Of a stretch of DNA of 61,264 bases, positions 23,816-32,422 are shown in pieces. Each line of letters opens with the position of its first letter. The first letter of the stretch is position 1. The notes beneath the pieces are model-generated. The model saw only the letters and a program-made list of their open reading frames with translations. It did no database searches and was not told the origin of the DNA. Source of the stretch: Eggerthellaceae bacterium UBA3686. GTDB lineage: Bacteria > Actinomycetota > Coriobacteriia > Coriobacteriales > Eggerthellaceae. The position numbers and the translations under genes are program-made. The DNA lies in NCBI GenBank assembly GCA_002371495.1, contig DFIX01000016.1, forward strand, positions 1 to 61,264, in the 5' to 3' direction.

Positions 23816-24328
23816 ATGGTAATCGATAGAATCATATTGGGGATCGACCCGGGGCTTGCCCATACTGGGTGGGGCGTCGTGCATCAGATGGGGCCAAGGC
23901 TTGCGTGCATGGCGTATGGGTGCGTGACGACGACGGCCGATCAGGAGCTTTCGTGGCGCTTGGCCAAGATCCACGACCAGATTTCAGCCGTCATCGAGCG
24001 CTATGCGCCTACGTGTGTGGGCATCGAGACCGTTTGGTTCGGGCAGAACATTACTGCGGCGTTCGCAACCGGCCAGGCCCGGGGCGCGGCGCTCGTCGCC
24101 TGCGCGCATTCTAATTTAGAGGTGGGCGAGTTCAGCCCCAAGCAAATCAAGCTTGCCGTGGTCGGTGCGGGCGGTGCCGAAAAAGGGCAAGTGCAGTACA
24201 TGGTAAAGCAGCTGCTCTCGCTTTCGGACGTTCCCAAGCCCGATCATGCGGCAGACGCGCTCGCTGCGGCTATTTGCTTTACCACTCATCAGGGGTTCGC
24301 GGGCAAGCTTGGCCAGCGAGTCGGCTAG
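23816..24328 (+). CDS. ruvC: Holliday junction endodeoxyribonuclease RuvC
   Basis: This protein of about 170 residues cuts Holliday junctions brought by RuvAB. The acidic active site is visible: LGIDPG near residue 8, GIETVWF near 68, and PDHAADALA near 140-148. The ATG at 23816 gives the standard family N-terminus just before IDPG. The alternative ATG at 23798 would lie within the promoter. Neither start has a ribosome site, which fits leaderless translation from the promoter at 23781-23809. ruvC-ruvA-ruvB are consecutive with gaps of 12 and 9 bp or less, one operon. Confidence 0.95.
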   Translation: MVIDRIILGIDPGLAHTGWGVVHQMGPRLACMAYGCVTTTADQELSWRLAKIHDQISAVIERYAPTCVGIETVWFGQNITAAFATGQARGAALVACAHSNLEVGEFSPKQIKLAVVGAGGAEKGQVQYMVKQLLSLSDVPKPDHAADALAAAICFTTHQGFAGKLGQRVG

Positions 24329-24340
24329 GAAGGGTAGGAC

Positions 24341-24925
24341 ATGATTGCGTTTCTCGACGGGATAGTTGCGGGTAAAACGCTTGCGAGCGCGTTCGTAAAT
24401 GTCGGCGGCGTCGGTTTCGAAGTGGGCATGTCTTCGACCAGCCTCTCGAAGCTGCCGGAATCTGGCCAGCGGGTAACTGTGTACACGTACCTGCAGGTTC
24501 GCGATGATGGCATGTCGTTGTTCGGCTTCCTCTCGCTCGAAGAAAAAGCCCTGTTCGAGAAGCTCATCACCGTAAGCGGGGTGGGGCCTAAGGTCGCACT
24601 TGCCGCTTTGTCGTCCTATACGCCGGCCCAGCTGGCAGACCTGATCTCTGCTCAGGACGTTACGGCCGTGCAGCGCATTCCCGGTATCGGCAAGAAGACC
24701 GCTTCGCGTATCATCCTCGAGCTCAAGGGTTCGCTCGATCAAGGTCTTGGCGGGCTGTTCGCCCAAGACGAGCCAGCTCAGAGCAAGGCGCTCGACGGTG
24801 CGACGGAAGCGCTGCTCTCGATGGGGTTCACTTCGGCCGAGGCGGAGCTTGCCCTGAAGGGGGCCCCCGACGGCGCATCCGAAAGCGCACTGCTACAATA
24901 TGCGCTGAAGAAGCTCGGATCGTAA
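24341..24925 (+). CDS. ruvA: Holliday junction branch-migration protein RuvA
   Basis: This 194-residue protein binds the Holliday junction as a tetramer and positions RuvB rings. The N-terminal OB fold begins MIAFLDGIVAG, the helix-hairpin-helix repeats appear as LITVSGVGPKVALA and VQRIPGIGKKTASRI, and the C-terminal domain III that contacts RuvB ends the chain (ALLSMGFTSAEAELAL). The length is normal. GGAAGGG precedes the ATG. It is the second gene of ruvCAB. Confidence 0.97.
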   Translation: MIAFLDGIVAGKTLASAFVNVGGVGFEVGMSSTSLSKLPESGQRVTVYTYLQVRDDGMSLFGFLSLEEKALFEKLITVSGVGPKVALAALSSYTPAQLADLISAQDVTAVQRIPGIGKKTASRIILELKGSLDQGLGGLFAQDEPAQSKALDGATEALLSMGFTSAEAELALKGAPDGASESALLQYALKKLGS

Positions 24926-24934
24926 GCGGTGGCT

Positions 24935-26017
24935 ATGGCATCAGGAATCGAAATAGACGGGCTCGTGTTCGACGCGGGCATGCAAGGCGGTTTTGCCGAC
25001 GAGCGGCCCGACGCATCGTCCCGCACGATGTCGGCCGAGTTGCAAGAGGAAGACCTCTCGTTCGACCGCAGCCTCAGACCGAAGTACCTGAAGGATTACC
25101 TTGGCCAAGAGAAGGTCAAGGAATCGCTTGCCATCATGATCCAGGCGGCTCAGGAACGTGGCGAAGCAGCGGATCATATTCTGTTTTCGGGCCCTCCTGG
25201 CCTGGGAAAGACGACGCTTGCCGCCGTCGTTGCCAACGAGCTGCATTCCAACATCAAGACGACGAGCGGTCCTGCCATCGAGCGCACTGGGGACCTTGCC
25301 GCCATCCTCACCAATCTCGAGGAAGGCGATGTGCTGTTCATCGACGAGATACATCGCATGAACCGAATGGTCGAAGAGGTGCTGTATCCGGCGCTCGAAG
25401 ATTTCGCCCTCGACATCGTCGTCGGCAAAGGTCCGGCAGCTCGCTCGATTAGGCTCGACTTGCCCCGATTCACACTTATCGGCGCAACCACGCGCACGGG
25501 TTTGCTTACCGGGCCGTTGCGCGACAGGTTCGGCATAGCCTTTCGCCTGCAGTACTATTCGCCCGAAGAGCTGGCCTCGATTGTCAGGCGTTCTGCGAGC
25601 ATTTTGGGGGTCAGCATTCAGGAAGACGGTGCACTCGAGATAGCCCGCCGTAGCCGAGGTACCCCGCGACTCGCAAACCGCCTGCTCAAGCGTGTTCGCG
25701 ACTATGCGCAGGTGCGCGGCGACGGCATCATTACCGAGGATGTTGCAGCGCAGGCGCTCAGTTTCTTCGAGGTTGATTCGCTCGGACTCGACGCTATGGA
25801 CAATCGCATCCTCGAGATGCTCGCCATACAGTTCAGCGGACGCCCAGTAGGCTTGACCACGCTTGCTAGCGCGCTTTCAGAAGAGCCCGATACGCTCGAG
25901 GACGTTTACGAGCCATTCCTCATGCAGCAGGGCCTCGTCATCCGCACGCCCAAGGGCAGGCAGGCGACGGCGCGCGCCTACGAGCATTTGGGGCTCGTGC
26001 CTCCCGAAGGAGTATAG
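24935..26017 (+). CDS. ruvB: Holliday junction branch-migration ATPase RuvB
   Basis: This protein of about 360 residues is the hexameric motor of branch migration. Walker A GPPGLGKTT lies near residue 84, Walker B LFIDEIHRMN near 134, sensor 1 GATTRTG near 180 and a winged-helix end after RPVGLTTLA. The N-terminal extension of about 30 residues is longer than in Escherichia coli. GTG 24929 and ATG 24935 are both possible starts with weak ribosome sites. It almost abuts ruvA and is followed after 2 bp by the next gene. Confidence 0.96.
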   Translation: MASGIEIDGLVFDAGMQGGFADERPDASSRTMSAELQEEDLSFDRSLRPKYLKDYLGQEKVKESLAIMIQAAQERGEAADHILFSGPPGLGKTTLAAVVANELHSNIKTTSGPAIERTGDLAAILTNLEEGDVLFIDEIHRMNRMVEEVLYPALEDFALDIVVGKGPAARSIRLDLPRFTLIGATTRTGLLTGPLRDRFGIAFRLQYYSPEELASIVRRSASILGVSIQEDGALEIARRSRGTPRLANRLLKRVRDYAQVRGDGIITEDVAAQALSFFEVDSLGLDAMDNRILEMLAIQFSGRPVGLTTLASALSEEPDTLEDVYEPFLMQQGLVIRTPKGRQATARAYEHLGLVPPEGV

Positions 26018-26019
26018 CG

Positions 26020-26484
26020 ATGCTCGAGCAAGATTACCTCATGCGCATGCTGCTGCAGTTCTTCAAGGCCATGGTGCGTTCCAACGAAATGATCATGGAA
26101 CAGAAGAATCCGCAGGATGCTGCCGATTCGCTCGAAGATGCCATCGGCAACGCAGTCGAGATGGACGGCGCCACGCTCCTTTCGTTATCGCCCGAATCGA
26201 TTGCCCAAATCATGCGTGTGACCGGGGTTGACCCCAACATAACGCAATTCGTCGCCCGCAGCATGCTGCTCGAGTCGGTGTACCTAGAGCAGGCGGGGGA
26301 TACTGCGCTGTCGCAGCTGCGTGCAGCTCAGGCCCGCTCGATTGCCGCAGAATACGGTTTTGAGCTGCCACCTGATCCTTCGGATTTCGACGCCATCACC
26401 GAAGGCCTCGAAGAGGCCGCTCTAGCAGGAGGGTTCGATTTAAGCGATAATCCGCTTGCTCGATTCGAAGGCTACTTTGATTAG
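26020..26484 (+). CDS. DUF6483-like small protein in the ruv operon
   Basis: This 154-residue, all-helical acidic protein starts MLEQDYLMRMLLQFFKAM, which resembles the family of unknown function DUF6483. No catalytic motif, signal or membrane segment is visible. AAGGAG lies just before the ATG at 26020, two bases after the ruvB stop, so it is surely translated with ruvCAB. Whether it helps recombination or is merely carried along is unknown. Confidence 0.75.
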   Translation: MLEQDYLMRMLLQFFKAMVRSNEMIMEQKNPQDAADSLEDAIGNAVEMDGATLLSLSPESIAQIMRVTGVDPNITQFVARSMLLESVYLEQAGDTALSQLRAAQARSIAAEYGFELPPDPSDFDAITEGLEEAALAGGFDLSDNPLARFEGYFD

Positions 26485-26680
26485 CGGAATGGTTATATCG
26501 ACATTGTTCAGGATGAACAAAAAATGACTAAATACGGTAATAATAAAGCACTCATATTTCAAAAAAATAGTCCTGAGCTGCAAAAGTATGTATAGCGACA
26601 AAACATTGACGAAATTCTAAATACTGAAGATTTTTCGTATTTAATGGCGTATAGTGTACCTCGTGCTCTCGAAGTGAGGG

Positions 26681-26705
26681 TGAGCATCGTACGCCACGAT
26701 GCTCA
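26681..26705 (+). promoter_or_regulatory. Hairpin in the cold-shock gene leader
   Basis: TGAGCATCGT pairs perfectly with ACGATGCTCA around ACGCC, 51 bp before the cold-shock start. A TATAGT at 26650-26655 could be the -10 box, without a convincing -35. Leader structures that change with temperature control many csp genes, so a similar role is plausible but not shown. The AT-rich segment 26485-26650 holds no gene. Confidence 0.45.
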
Positions 26706-26755
26706 GTAGGACCCCTTCCAAGACGATTTGGTGGGGATGGAAAGAAGGATACGAA

Positions 26756-26959
26756 ATGGCGCAAGGTACTGTTAAGTGGTTTAATCCGGACAAGGGTTAC
26801 GGCTTCATCTCGCAGGAGGGCGGGGAAGACCTGTTCGTGCACTGGTCCGAAATCCAGATGGATGGCTACAAGACTCTGGACGAGGGCGCTGCGGTTGAGT
26901 TCGAGGTGACTCAGGGCGACAACGGCAAGCTGCAGGCATCCAACGTCCGCAAGCTTTAG
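26756..26959 (+). CDS. Cold-shock domain protein
   Basis: This 67-residue single cold-shock domain is a small RNA chaperone that melts structured RNA. The RNP1 motif KGYGFIS and the RNP2-like motif LFVHWSEI, a Phe/His/Trp variant of VFVHFSAI, are present, after the canonical start MAQGTVKWFN. AAGAAGGA precedes the ATG. It is a single gene with a long structured leader and its own terminator. Confidence 0.96.
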   Translation: MAQGTVKWFNPDKGYGFISQEGGEDLFVHWSEIQMDGYKTLDEGAAVEFEVTQGDNGKLQASNVRKL

Positions 26960-26986
26960 CCCATCGATTATACAATCAAGCATGAG

Positions 26987-27018
26987 GAAGCGGCTCCTTT
27001 TGGGGCCGCTTCTATTTA
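26987..27018 (+). terminator. Intrinsic terminator after the cold-shock gene
   Basis: An 11-bp stem GAAGCGGCTCC/GGGGCCGCTTC (one G-U pair) with a TTTT loop is followed by TATTTATC, 27 bp after the stop codon. Confidence 0.8.
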
Positions 27019-27442
27019 TCATCAAAGCGATCAAAAGCGTCGAGGCAGCTGCCGTGGGGAAGCGAAGGGAAGTGGGATGCTCCTCTTCGCTTCCTACAGC
27101 TGCTTGCGTTTTGGGACAATTCAAGCCAGTAGCTGCGCAAGCGGCTACGCATCATGCTGCTGAACTGTCCTGATGAAGCGTGAACAGGAATCTTGAGGTC
27201 GATTTGTTGTACCAAAAATGCACCACTAGGAAACCCAGGCCGCAGTATAGTGGGTTCAGTCGGTTCGAAGCGGCGGGTCCTTTCCCTCTACCTGCATAAA
27301 ACCTTTGTTCAACCGCCGCTTCGAGCAGAGGCTCGTTTTGCGCTTCGCTCTTCGCGGGCATTTGCCTTGCAGTCTCCGTCTGGTTTCGGGTTTTCCCGCG
27401 TTACAATAGATGCTTCCGAACGACTGTCGAAAGGAACTCCAG
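27019..27442. other. Gene-free region with several hairpins
   Basis: No coding region is seen in these 424 bases. Three hairpins stand out: GCAGCTG..GGAAGCGAAG with CTTCGCTTCC..AGCTGC (about 27046-27102), GGACAATTCA..CAG with CTG..TGAACTGTCC (about 27113-27170), and TCGAAGCGGCGG at 27265-27276 with CCGCCGCTTCGA at 27313-27324. The last leads into CGAGC-AGAG-GCTCG-TTTTG (27322-27341), terminator-like. A small RNA is possible. TACAAT at 27402-27407 may be the -10 box of the next gene. Confidence 0.4.
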
Positions 27443-27874
27443 ATGCCTGACGTCAAAGAGCAAGTGAACCGCGTCGGTTTGGCTATGAACGAACGCGGGT
27501 TGGTCTTCGATTACGTAGACGAATTTGACAAGCCGATGATCAGGCTCAGCTTTGGTGGGGGCGACTTTTCGTATACTCATGTGGCTATTAGTATCGTCTT
27601 CGACGAAGATGGCGAAAGCGCCCAGATCATCTCTTCGCCGATTGCCAGCGTGCCTGCCGAGAAGACGGCAAAGCTGCTCTTGACGCTCAACGATTGCAAC
27701 CATAGGTTCCGCTGGGTAAAGTTCTACCTCGACGACGATAACGACGTCGTTGCCGATGCGGATGTAATCTTCGACGAGCAGAACGTAGGTGCGGCGGTAA
27801 TCGAGATCGTCATGCGCACCGCATCCATTATCGACGACGCTTACGCCGACATAATGAAAGGCATTTGGGGTTAA
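27443..27874 (+). CDS. YbjN-domain protein
   Basis: This 143-residue protein matches the YbjN/type III secretion chaperone-like fold: a start such as VNRVGLAMNERGLVFDYVDE, a strand-rich centre and an acidic run DDDNDVVADADVI, typical of the family. The biochemical role of YbjN proteins is not settled; in enterobacteria they affect stress and motility. AAAGGA precedes the ATG at 27443. It is convergent with the DUF2130 gene, 14 bp apart. Confidence 0.78.
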   Translation: MPDVKEQVNRVGLAMNERGLVFDYVDEFDKPMIRLSFGGGDFSYTHVAISIVFDEDGESAQIISSPIASVPAEKTAKLLLTLNDCNHRFRWVKFYLDDDNDVVADADVIFDEQNVGAAVIEIVMRTASIIDDAYADIMKGIWG

Positions 27875-27888
27875 CGGGCCTGCCTGGC

Positions 27889-29337
27889 TTAATCTGCTTC
27901 ATCAAGGTCGCTCAGAGCTTCGAACTTGGCCTTCATGGTGGGGTTTTTGCGCACAAGCTTCTTGACCGTCAGGCCTTCGAGCTTATTATTGGCTGCGTTA
28001 AGATGCTTTTCGGATACAAGAAGCTTGTCCTTGGCTTTCTGTAGGTCGGCGATTGCCTTGTCGATAGCTTTTATGGCGTCCTCGAAGCGCAGTGATGCGT
28101 CCCCGAAGTTCTTGAAGAACCCTTGCTTGAACACATCGAGGTCTCGCTCGAAGTTCGTGATGTCCAGATCTTGCTGCTTTACCAGCGCGAGTTCGCGTTT
28201 GTACTCAAGCGAGCTGAGCGAAGCGTTTCGCAACAGCGAGATGATGGGGATGAAGAACTGGGGGCGCACGACGTACATCTTGGGGTATCGGTGCGAAACG
28301 TCGACGATGCCTTCGTTGTAGAGCTCGCTTTCGGGCTCGAGCAGCGAAACGAGCACTGCGTACTCGCAGCCCTTCTTCGTCCGGTCCTTGTCGAGCTTGG
28401 CAAAATGGTCCTCGTTCTTCTTTTTGACCGAGTTGGTGTCACCTTCGTTTTTCATCTCGAACATAATCGAGATGACCTCGTTGCCCTCTTCGTCTTCTTC
28501 GCGGAAGATGAAATCGCCCTTGGTACCCTGCGAGGCATCGTTGTCCTTCTCGAAATATGCGTTGGGGAATGCCGCTGCGCGGATGCGGTCGAACTCGTAT
28601 TGGCAATGCTGTTCGAGCGATTCGCCTACCATCTTGGTCGACAGACGGGCCTTCATGTCTTTGAGCCGCTCGATTTCGTCGCGCTGAAACGCTATGACTT
28701 CGTCTTTGGCGCGCTGCTGTTGAATGAGCTGCTCTTTGAGCTGAGCTTGCGCTGCGTCGTGCTCTGATTGGCTGAGTTTAAGGGCCGCATCAAGGTCGTC
28801 GCGCTGCTTCTGCATATCGAAAACCGCCTTTTGCATGGCAAGCTCGTGCTGCGATTCGGCGAGGAGCAGCGACGATTTAAGTTCGTCGGCCTCTTTTTGC
28901 GCTGATGCCACGGCTTGGGCGACGGCGAGCTGCTTTTGGGTTTCCGCAGCTTCCTTCTGGGCGGCCAGTTGAGCCTTGAGGTCGGCGATCTGCTCGGTCA
29001 GCTGCGCGCTCGATTGGGCCAATTTGGCCTCGGCTTCGGAAGCCTGAAGGGCAGCTTGGGCCTTCATCTGCGCTTCGGCGGTTTTGGTGGCCGACTGAAG
29101 CTGGGCGCGCAGCTCGGCGATTTGCGAATCCTTCTGCGCCGAACATGCCGCGAGCTCGGCGTCGGCTTTGGCCTTCAGGGCAGCCAAGTCGTTCTGCTTT
29201 TGGGCCTCGAGTGCGGCTTGGCGCTCGTCGAGCTCGGCCTTGAACTGTTCGTCGCGTACCTGCGCGACGACCGAATCGAGGTCCGATTGCTCGAGCGATA
29301 TCACCGTTCCGCATTTGGGGCATTTGATCTCGGCCAT
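27889..29337 (-). CDS. DUF2130 coiled-coil protein with zinc-finger-like start
   Basis: This 482-residue protein begins with a CPKCG half of a zinc ribbon (residues 5-9). A long Ala/Gln/Glu coiled coil follows from about 20 to 225, then a C-terminal DUF2130 domain with QHCQYEFDRIR, KGDFIFREEDEEGNEVISIMFEMKN and a C-terminal helical tail. The D...E.K-like residues in the last segment resemble a restriction-endonuclease fold, as in RmuC relatives. Function is undefined in the family; DNA metabolism is a fair guess given the neighbouring addAB. The ATG at 29337 follows GGAG. It is divergent from addB. Confidence 0.82.
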   Translation of the reverse strand: MAEIKCPKCGTVISLEQSDLDSVVAQVRDEQFKAELDERQAALEAQKQNDLAALKAKADAELAACSAQKDSQIAELRAQLQSATKTAEAQMKAQAALQASEAEAKLAQSSAQLTEQIADLKAQLAAQKEAAETQKQLAVAQAVASAQKEADELKSSLLLAESQHELAMQKAVFDMQKQRDDLDAALKLSQSEHDAAQAQLKEQLIQQQRAKDEVIAFQRDEIERLKDMKARLSTKMVGESLEQHCQYEFDRIRAAAFPNAYFEKDNDASQGTKGDFIFREEDEEGNEVISIMFEMKNEGDTNSVKKKNEDHFAKLDKDRTKKGCEYAVLVSLLEPESELYNEGIVDVSHRYPKMYVVRPQFFIPIISLLRNASLSSLEYKRELALVKQQDLDITNFERDLDVFKQGFFKNFGDASLRFEDAIKAIDKAIADLQKAKDKLLVSEKHLNAANNKLEGLTVKKLVRKNPTMKAKFEALSDLDEAD

Positions 29338-29514
29338 GAAGCAGCTCCTATCCGACGAATTTGCACTTCGTTAACTTGGTTGGAAACTAGGATATCGCCA
29401 AAAACAGACTTAGGAGCACCAGATGCGGTACTTCGAAGCATAAAATGACATGGTATAAACGTTGCGATGAATGCAGCTGCGCAGGGCTTCCGTTACCAGT
29501 CAAAGAGGATCCGT

Positions 29515-32349
29515 ATGGTCGAAGTGTTGTCATATCAAACATCGCGTGCAGGCGAGCAGGCTTTCGACGTCGTGCTATTGCCCACGTTCGCCCAGGTAGA
29601 AGATTGGCGCAAGCGCCATGCTTCCGAGGGCGCGCCTGGGCTGTTCTCGCAGACCGTCACGACATTCAACGCCTGGGTTGCAGATTTATGGGAGCTGCAT
29701 GGCGACGGCAGCGCGCTCGTCGATTCTCTGCAGCGCGAAGTGGTCATGCAGGCGGCGTTCGAGCAAACGGCGCAATCTCCAACAGCGCCCGACGAGGGCA
29801 TCGAGGAAGCGCTTACGGTATCGCCGGGCGTCGTGCCGTTGGCAGCTAAATGCGCGCGTCTCGCTTCGGGCATTCCCGCTTTCGAGCGCGCAGTAGAACA
29901 GGCGCTCTGCGTAGGCGCATGCCCAGGGCTGGCTTTGCGCGAATCGGCGCTGCTGCGGGGAGTGGGGCGCTATTACGAGCTGCTCGATTCGGTGGGACTC
30001 GTCGAGCTCGGAAGAGCGGCGGCTTACCTTGCCGAGCGTCAGTCGAGCGTGTTTTCGCGCCCGGTGCGGATCCTCGTCGCAAACGCCGCACCGCTCAGCT
30101 GGGTTGCCAAATGGTTCTTCGAATCATGCGAGAACCTGTCGGTGACCGTATGGCTCGCAGCAGGGCAGGAAGGGGTCAATCGAGTCCCAGACGGGGTTCA
30201 GCTGCGGTTCGGGTTCCCCTCTGGGCGTTACGCGCAGCCTGCCCTGGTATGCGATTCGGCGCGTGCGTTCACCTTGGGCCATGGGACCACCCTCCCTTTG
30301 ACTGCTGTCGTTGCGTGCAAGGATCCGCTGGCGCTCTACAAACAGGTCGAAGCCCCTCTTTCCGAAGCCGGCATGCGCGTTAGCGTTCAAGCGCAGGTGC
30401 CGTTCTCGTCCACCGATTTCGGACGGCAGTATCTTCAGATGGCGAGTATCGTTCAAAAGGATACCTGGTCGACTGCCGATCTTGCCGATGTCGTCAAGCC
30501 GCCGTTCTCGGGCATCGGCGCATCCGATGCTCTGCGCATCGACAAAGAGCTGCGCGCGAACCGGCTTGCGCAACGCGAGGAATGCATGAGCCAGCTTCGC
30601 ATAGCATCCGATGTATTCTCGCAGTTGGAAGATCTGGCGACCGATCCCGAAGCCGACATACTGCTTGGCGTTTTCGAGCAGATCGCCTACACCACTCCCG
30701 GGCGCTCCGATGCATGGCGCTCCGAGCAGCTCGTGGCGGCCAAAGCGCTAAGGTCGTGCACATCCGTTGCGCGACGGGTCGGCGCGAGCATACGCGGGTG
30801 CGCTCGAGTGCTCGAAAACGCCCTGGTAAGCGTCTCATTCGAAGGAACTTGTGCCGAAAGGGGCCCGCATGCCCGAGTAATCGTCACGACCCAAGCGGCT
30901 GCGGCGCAGATGGGCGCCGGTTCGTGCGATCAGCTCATCGTGTGCGATTTGACTTCAGAAGATTATCCCGTGGCCGACAAGGATGACGCTGCCGCCACGT
31001 TGTTCCTGAAACTCGGGCTTGCCCCGACTGATACGGCATTGGCTAGGGCCCGTCGTACGTTTTCGGCGCTGCAATCACTGCCGGTTAGCCAATTGTTCTG
31101 CGTCCGTCCGCTCAACGATTGGGATGGAAACCCGACGTATCCGTCTGCGGTCCTCCAAGAGCTCATAGACGCTTATCGCGCCGATGCCACATCCGATGAC
31201 GACGTCGACGAGGTGCTCGGTTTGCCCGACGCTTTGCTGGGCGAGGTCGCCCAGCGCGGCGAGGAGCTTCTTTTCGCCAACGCGCTTGCCGCGGAACCGA
31301 TCGATCAACAGGCGATATCGGGCGTAACGCAGACAAGCTGGGGCAGCCCGCAGTCGCCGTCTGCCCGAGCCGCCCTGGCCTTACCGCGCCGTGGCGAAGG
31401 TGGAAGGGTCGCGGCCGGGTTCAGCCCGTCGCCCTCGCAGGTTGAGGCGTACCTCGAGTGCCCGCGCAAATGGTTCGTCCAGAACAGGCTCAACGTCGAG
31501 GACCTCGAGGAGGGCTTTGGGGCGCTTGAGCGGGGGTCCTTCGCGCACTCGGTCCTTCAGGAGTTCTACGTGCGGTTCCAGCGGTCTGGTCAGGCAAAGG
31601 TTTTACCCGAAAACCTCGAACGCGCAAAGGAGCTATTGGGTAAGGTGGCTGACGAGCTCGAGGCCGAGCAGTATTCGCGAGACCCGGGTAGCGGGCGTTA
31701 CGTGGCAGCGAGTCAAATCGAGAAACGCGAAGTCGAGACCTGCAAGGCCGAGCTCGCCTCGTACCTCGATTTCGAGGCGCAGTTCCTCCCCGGTTTTCAT
31801 CCGGCATACCTCGAATATCCGTTTAGGCTCGAGGACGAGGTTATGTACGCAGGGCACCCGTTTGTGGGCATCATCGACCGAATCGACGTCGACGATGCCG
31901 GCAACGCGGTGGTCATCGACTACAAGGGCACTGTGGACAAGGCGCACCAGATTGCCGGGAAAGACGATACAGAGCCGGGGAAAGTCCAGGCGCGAATGTA
32001 CGCGCAGGTCGTTCGTCGTACCCTTGGCCTGAACGTTGTCGGCGCGCTGTACGTCAGCTACGGAAAAACCCACGCTTGCGCCGGAGCGTTCGACCCGCGT
32101 TCGCTCGAGGGGGCGCATCTTCCCGCTATGAAGCTCGAGGATTGCAGTTGCGCGGCTTGCGATGAACCTTGGGATGATCAGGTTGCCGAGTTTGCAAAGC
32201 TTTCGTTTTCCCAGATGCTCGACCGTACCGAGCAAATCGTGGAGCGGGCGATTGCAGCCATGGAAGCCGGTGAAGTCGAGCCAGCTCCCTCGACTCAGGA
32301 CGCATGCAAGTACTGCCCAGCTGCGGAGTGCCCGCTGAAACAGGCTTAG
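29515..32349 (+). CDS. addB: AddB-type recombination nuclease/helicase-like subunit
   Basis: This protein of about 944 residues would pair with AddA to process double-strand breaks for recombination. The C-terminal RecB-type nuclease domain shows GIIDRID and VVIDYKG. It is framed by the iron-sulfur cysteines typical of AddB: one in YLECPRKWF and three in CKYCPAAEC at the end. The N-terminal helicase-like half is poorly conserved and no Walker A motif was seen, so it may not hydrolyse ATP. ATG 29515 is chosen because AGAGGAT precedes it; ATG 29467 in frame lacks a ribosome site. The addA gene starts 73 bp downstream. Confidence 0.85.
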   Translation: MVEVLSYQTSRAGEQAFDVVLLPTFAQVEDWRKRHASEGAPGLFSQTVTTFNAWVADLWELHGDGSALVDSLQREVVMQAAFEQTAQSPTAPDEGIEEALTVSPGVVPLAAKCARLASGIPAFERAVEQALCVGACPGLALRESALLRGVGRYYELLDSVGLVELGRAAAYLAERQSSVFSRPVRILVANAAPLSWVAKWFFESCENLSVTVWLAAGQEGVNRVPDGVQLRFGFPSGRYAQPALVCDSARAFTLGHGTTLPLTAVVACKDPLALYKQVEAPLSEAGMRVSVQAQVPFSSTDFGRQYLQMASIVQKDTWSTADLADVVKPPFSGIGASDALRIDKELRANRLAQREECMSQLRIASDVFSQLEDLATDPEADILLGVFEQIAYTTPGRSDAWRSEQLVAAKALRSCTSVARRVGASIRGCARVLENALVSVSFEGTCAERGPHARVIVTTQAAAAQMGAGSCDQLIVCDLTSEDYPVADKDDAAATLFLKLGLAPTDTALARARRTFSALQSLPVSQLFCVRPLNDWDGNPTYPSAVLQELIDAYRADATSDDDVDEVLGLPDALLGEVAQRGEELLFANALAAEPIDQQAISGVTQTSWGSPQSPSARAALALPRRGEGGRVAAGFSPSPSQVEAYLECPRKWFVQNRLNVEDLEEGFGALERGSFAHSVLQEFYVRFQRSGQAKVLPENLERAKELLGKVADELEAEQYSRDPGSGRYVAASQIEKREVETCKAELASYLDFEAQFLPGFHPAYLEYPFRLEDEVMYAGHPFVGIIDRIDVDDAGNAVVIDYKGTVDKAHQIAGKDDTEPGKVQARMYAQVVRRTLGLNVVGALYVSYGKTHACAGAFDPRSLEGAHLPAMKLEDCSCAACDEPWDDQVAEFAKLSFSQMLDRTEQIVERAIAAMEAGEVEPAPSTQDACKYCPAAECPLKQA

Positions 32350-32422
32350 GGAACAAAGGGGCAAACGCGAAAGCCGGCGGCGCGCACGCTCGGACGTCGG
32401 CTTACACTGATCGGGAGAAACA

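Noticed and set aside
29467..29514. Upstream start for addB
   Set aside because: ATG 29467 lacks a ribosome site, whereas ATG 29515 follows AGAGGAT at a proper distance.
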